From Proteobacteria bacterium UBA3588 (GTDB lineage: Bacteria; Pseudomonadota; Gammaproteobacteria; Thiohalomonadales; Thiohalomonadaceae): a DNA stretch of 5,231 bases. The translations under genes and the position numbers were made by a program. The stretch is from contig DFMR01000150.1 of the NCBI GenBank assembly GCA_002376325.1, forward strand, positions 1 through 5,231, given 5' to 3'. Shown here one piece after another: positions 4,005-5,231 of this stretch. Position 1 is the first letter of the stretch. Every line of letters starts with the position of its first letter. Under the pieces are notes generated by a model. It had not been told where the DNA came from. It was given only the letters and a program-made list of their open reading frames with translations, and ran no database searches.

Positions 4005-5231
4005 TCAGTCCAACGCAAAGTAGAGCCTGCGGTAGCGGACTCCGTCGCGCGCCAGCGTCGCATGGGTGCCCCGTTCGACAATGCGGCCGTTCTCCATCAC
4101 CGCGATCGCGTCCATGCGATCGAGGCCGGCCGGCCGGTGGGTGATGATCACCAGCGTGCGTCCCGCCGTCGCCGCGAACAGTGCCTCCAGCAGGCGCTGC
4201 TCGGTCGCCGCATCCAGCCCTTCGGTCGGTTCGTCCAGAATGGTGATCGGCGCGTTGCGCAGCAGGGCGCGCGCAATGGCGATGCGGCGTACCTGGCCGC
4301 CGGAAAACTTGGCGCCGGCCTCGCCGACGTAGGTGTCGTAGCCATCGGGCAGTGCCGCGATCTCGTCGTGGATCTGTGCCACCGTGCAGGCGGCGGCCAG
4401 CGCCGCGTCGTCGGCGTCGGGCCTGGCCAGCCGCAGGTTCTCCCGCACCGTGGTGTTGAACAGATGCGAACGCTGCGGCGCCAGGGCGATCATGTCGCGC
4501 ACCGCTTCCGTCCGGTAGCCCCGCAGTTCATGCCCGCCCAGGGTGATGCGTCCCGCCTCATATTCCCACAGACGCAGCAACGCGCCGGCCACCGTGCTCT
4601 TGCCGGAACCGGTGGGCCCCACCAGGGCTACACGCTGGCCCTGCCCGATGATCAAATCCACCTGCTCCAGCGCCCATGGCGCATCCGCCCCGTAACGCAG
4701 GCTCACCTGTTCGAAGCGCACCTCGAAACCGGCCGGCTGCGGCGCGGGCTGCGCCGGTTCCGCGGGCGCCTGCGGTGTATCGGCCACGGCGAAGATGCGC
4801 CGTGCCGCCGCCAGGGTGTGACCGAGATACTGGTAGGCCTGCGGCAGTCCCGCCACCGCCTCGAAGCTGGCCATCACCACCAGCGCCAGCATCGGCAGAT
4901 CCACCGCCGGCACTACTCCTGCGCGCACCAGGCCGATGGCCAGCACGGTCGTCAGCCACACCGCGAGGTGGGTCGACAACCCGGCGGCCGCGGCTCCGAA
5001 TCCGCTCAGCCGGCTCATGCGGTCCTGGTCCGCTACCAGTTGGCGGCTCAGCGCGCCGATGCGTTCGCGCTGGGCGTCGGCGGCGCCGAACACGATCAGT
5101 TCCCCCATGCCCTGCACCGCGTCGACGACGTCGACGCGAAGCTGCGCGGCGGTCTCCACCATGCGCGCCCCCGGTCCCCTGCCGAGACGGTGGACGCCGG
5201 CGGGGATCGCCGCCCCCACCAGGGCCAGCGC
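4005..5231 (-). CDS. cydC: Thiol reductant ABC exporter subunit CydC, C-terminal part (gene cut by window end)
   Basis: Half of the heterodimeric CydDC exporter, which moves glutathione and cysteine to the periplasm and is needed for assembly of bd oxidase. The 408 visible codons stay open to the window edge, so the start lies outside; by comparison with E. coli CydC (573 aa) roughly 165-170 residues are missing. Counting from the first visible residue, 1-145 are the end of the membrane domain. They include RVDVVDAVQGMGELIVFGA at about 32-50, a stretch resembling the CydC membrane domain (E. coli DWLQGQAELTIFGA). A Pro/Ala-rich linker (about 152-167) leads to the ATPase domain: Walker A GPTGSGKS (205-212), Q-loop Gln253, signature FSGGQ (309-313, Phe for the usual Leu), Walker B ITILDE (329-334) followed by PTEGLD, and switch His365. 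The PTEGLD motif and cydAB context separate CydC from general exporters. It is convergent with cydABX, 518 bp apart. Confidence 0.93.
   Translation of the reverse strand, partial: ALALVGAAIPAGVHRLGRGPGARMVETAAQLRVDVVDAVQGMGELIVFGAADAQRERIGALSRQLVADQDRMSRLSGFGAAAAGLSTHLAVWLTTVLAIGLVRAGVVPAVDLPMLALVVMASFEAVAGLPQAYQYLGHTLAAARRIFAVADTPQAPAEPAQPAPQPAGFEVRFEQVSLRYGADAPWALEQVDLIIGQGQRVALVGPTGSGKSTVAGALLRLWEYEAGRITLGGHELRGYRTEAVRDMIALAPQRSHLFNTTVRENLRLARPDADDAALAAACTVAQIHDEIAALPDGYDTYVGEAGAKFSGGQVRRIAIARALLRNAPITILDEPTEGLDAATEQRLLEALFAATAGRTLVIITHRPAGLDRMDAIAVMENGRIVERGTHATLARDGVRYRRLYFALD

Noticed and set aside
3884..4144. 86-codon + strand open frame overlapping the end of cydC
   Set aside because: Half of it is antisense to the conserved cydC ATPase end; Arg/Ser/Pro-rich translation with no ribosome binding site or homology I recognise.

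Overview
This window carries a cytochrome bd ubiquinol oxidase operon and, pointing toward it from the other side, the 3' part of the ABC exporter gene cydC, whose product is needed to assemble that oxidase. The GC-rich coding sequence, the long-Q-loop CydA that aligns closely with Escherichia coli CydA, the presence of a CydX-type small subunit, and the repeat types between genes all point to a proteobacterium, most likely a gammaproteobacterium (or a close betaproteobacterial relative). Genus cannot be read from the sequence.

Layout. Bases 1-546 hold no gene that I can support. The left edge has a short tandem TGTTCC repeat and a sequence type I associate from memory with REP/RAYT-like intergenic elements. 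The rest is a lower-GC leader with weak promoter-like hexamers and several short inverted repeats. Bases 547-3486 are three closely packed + strand genes, cydA, cydB and a small cydX-like gene, with gaps of 21 and 12 bp. Bases 3487-4004 are a repeat-rich convergent intergenic region. It holds a 28-bp-armed imperfect hairpin with T tracts on both sides (a plausible bidirectional terminator), a 141-bp MITE-like palindromic element bounded by CTAA on both sides, and a nested hairpin right next to it. Bases 4005-5231 are the C-terminal 408 codons of cydC on the - strand, cut by the window end. Its partner cydD is expected further upstream on that strand, outside the window.

How the genes work together. 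CydA and CydB form the quinol oxidase that reduces O2 to water using haems b558, b595 and d. CydX-type subunits stabilise the haem d/b595 site. CydDC is the heterodimeric ABC transporter that exports glutathione/cysteine (and has been linked to haem handling), and it is needed for mature bd oxidase. Structural and assembly genes are therefore neighbours but lie in convergent transcription units.

The most unusual gene-level feature is the small subunit. It is 64 aa with two predicted membrane helices, and the recognisable CydX core forms only its second half. No wholly novel system was seen.
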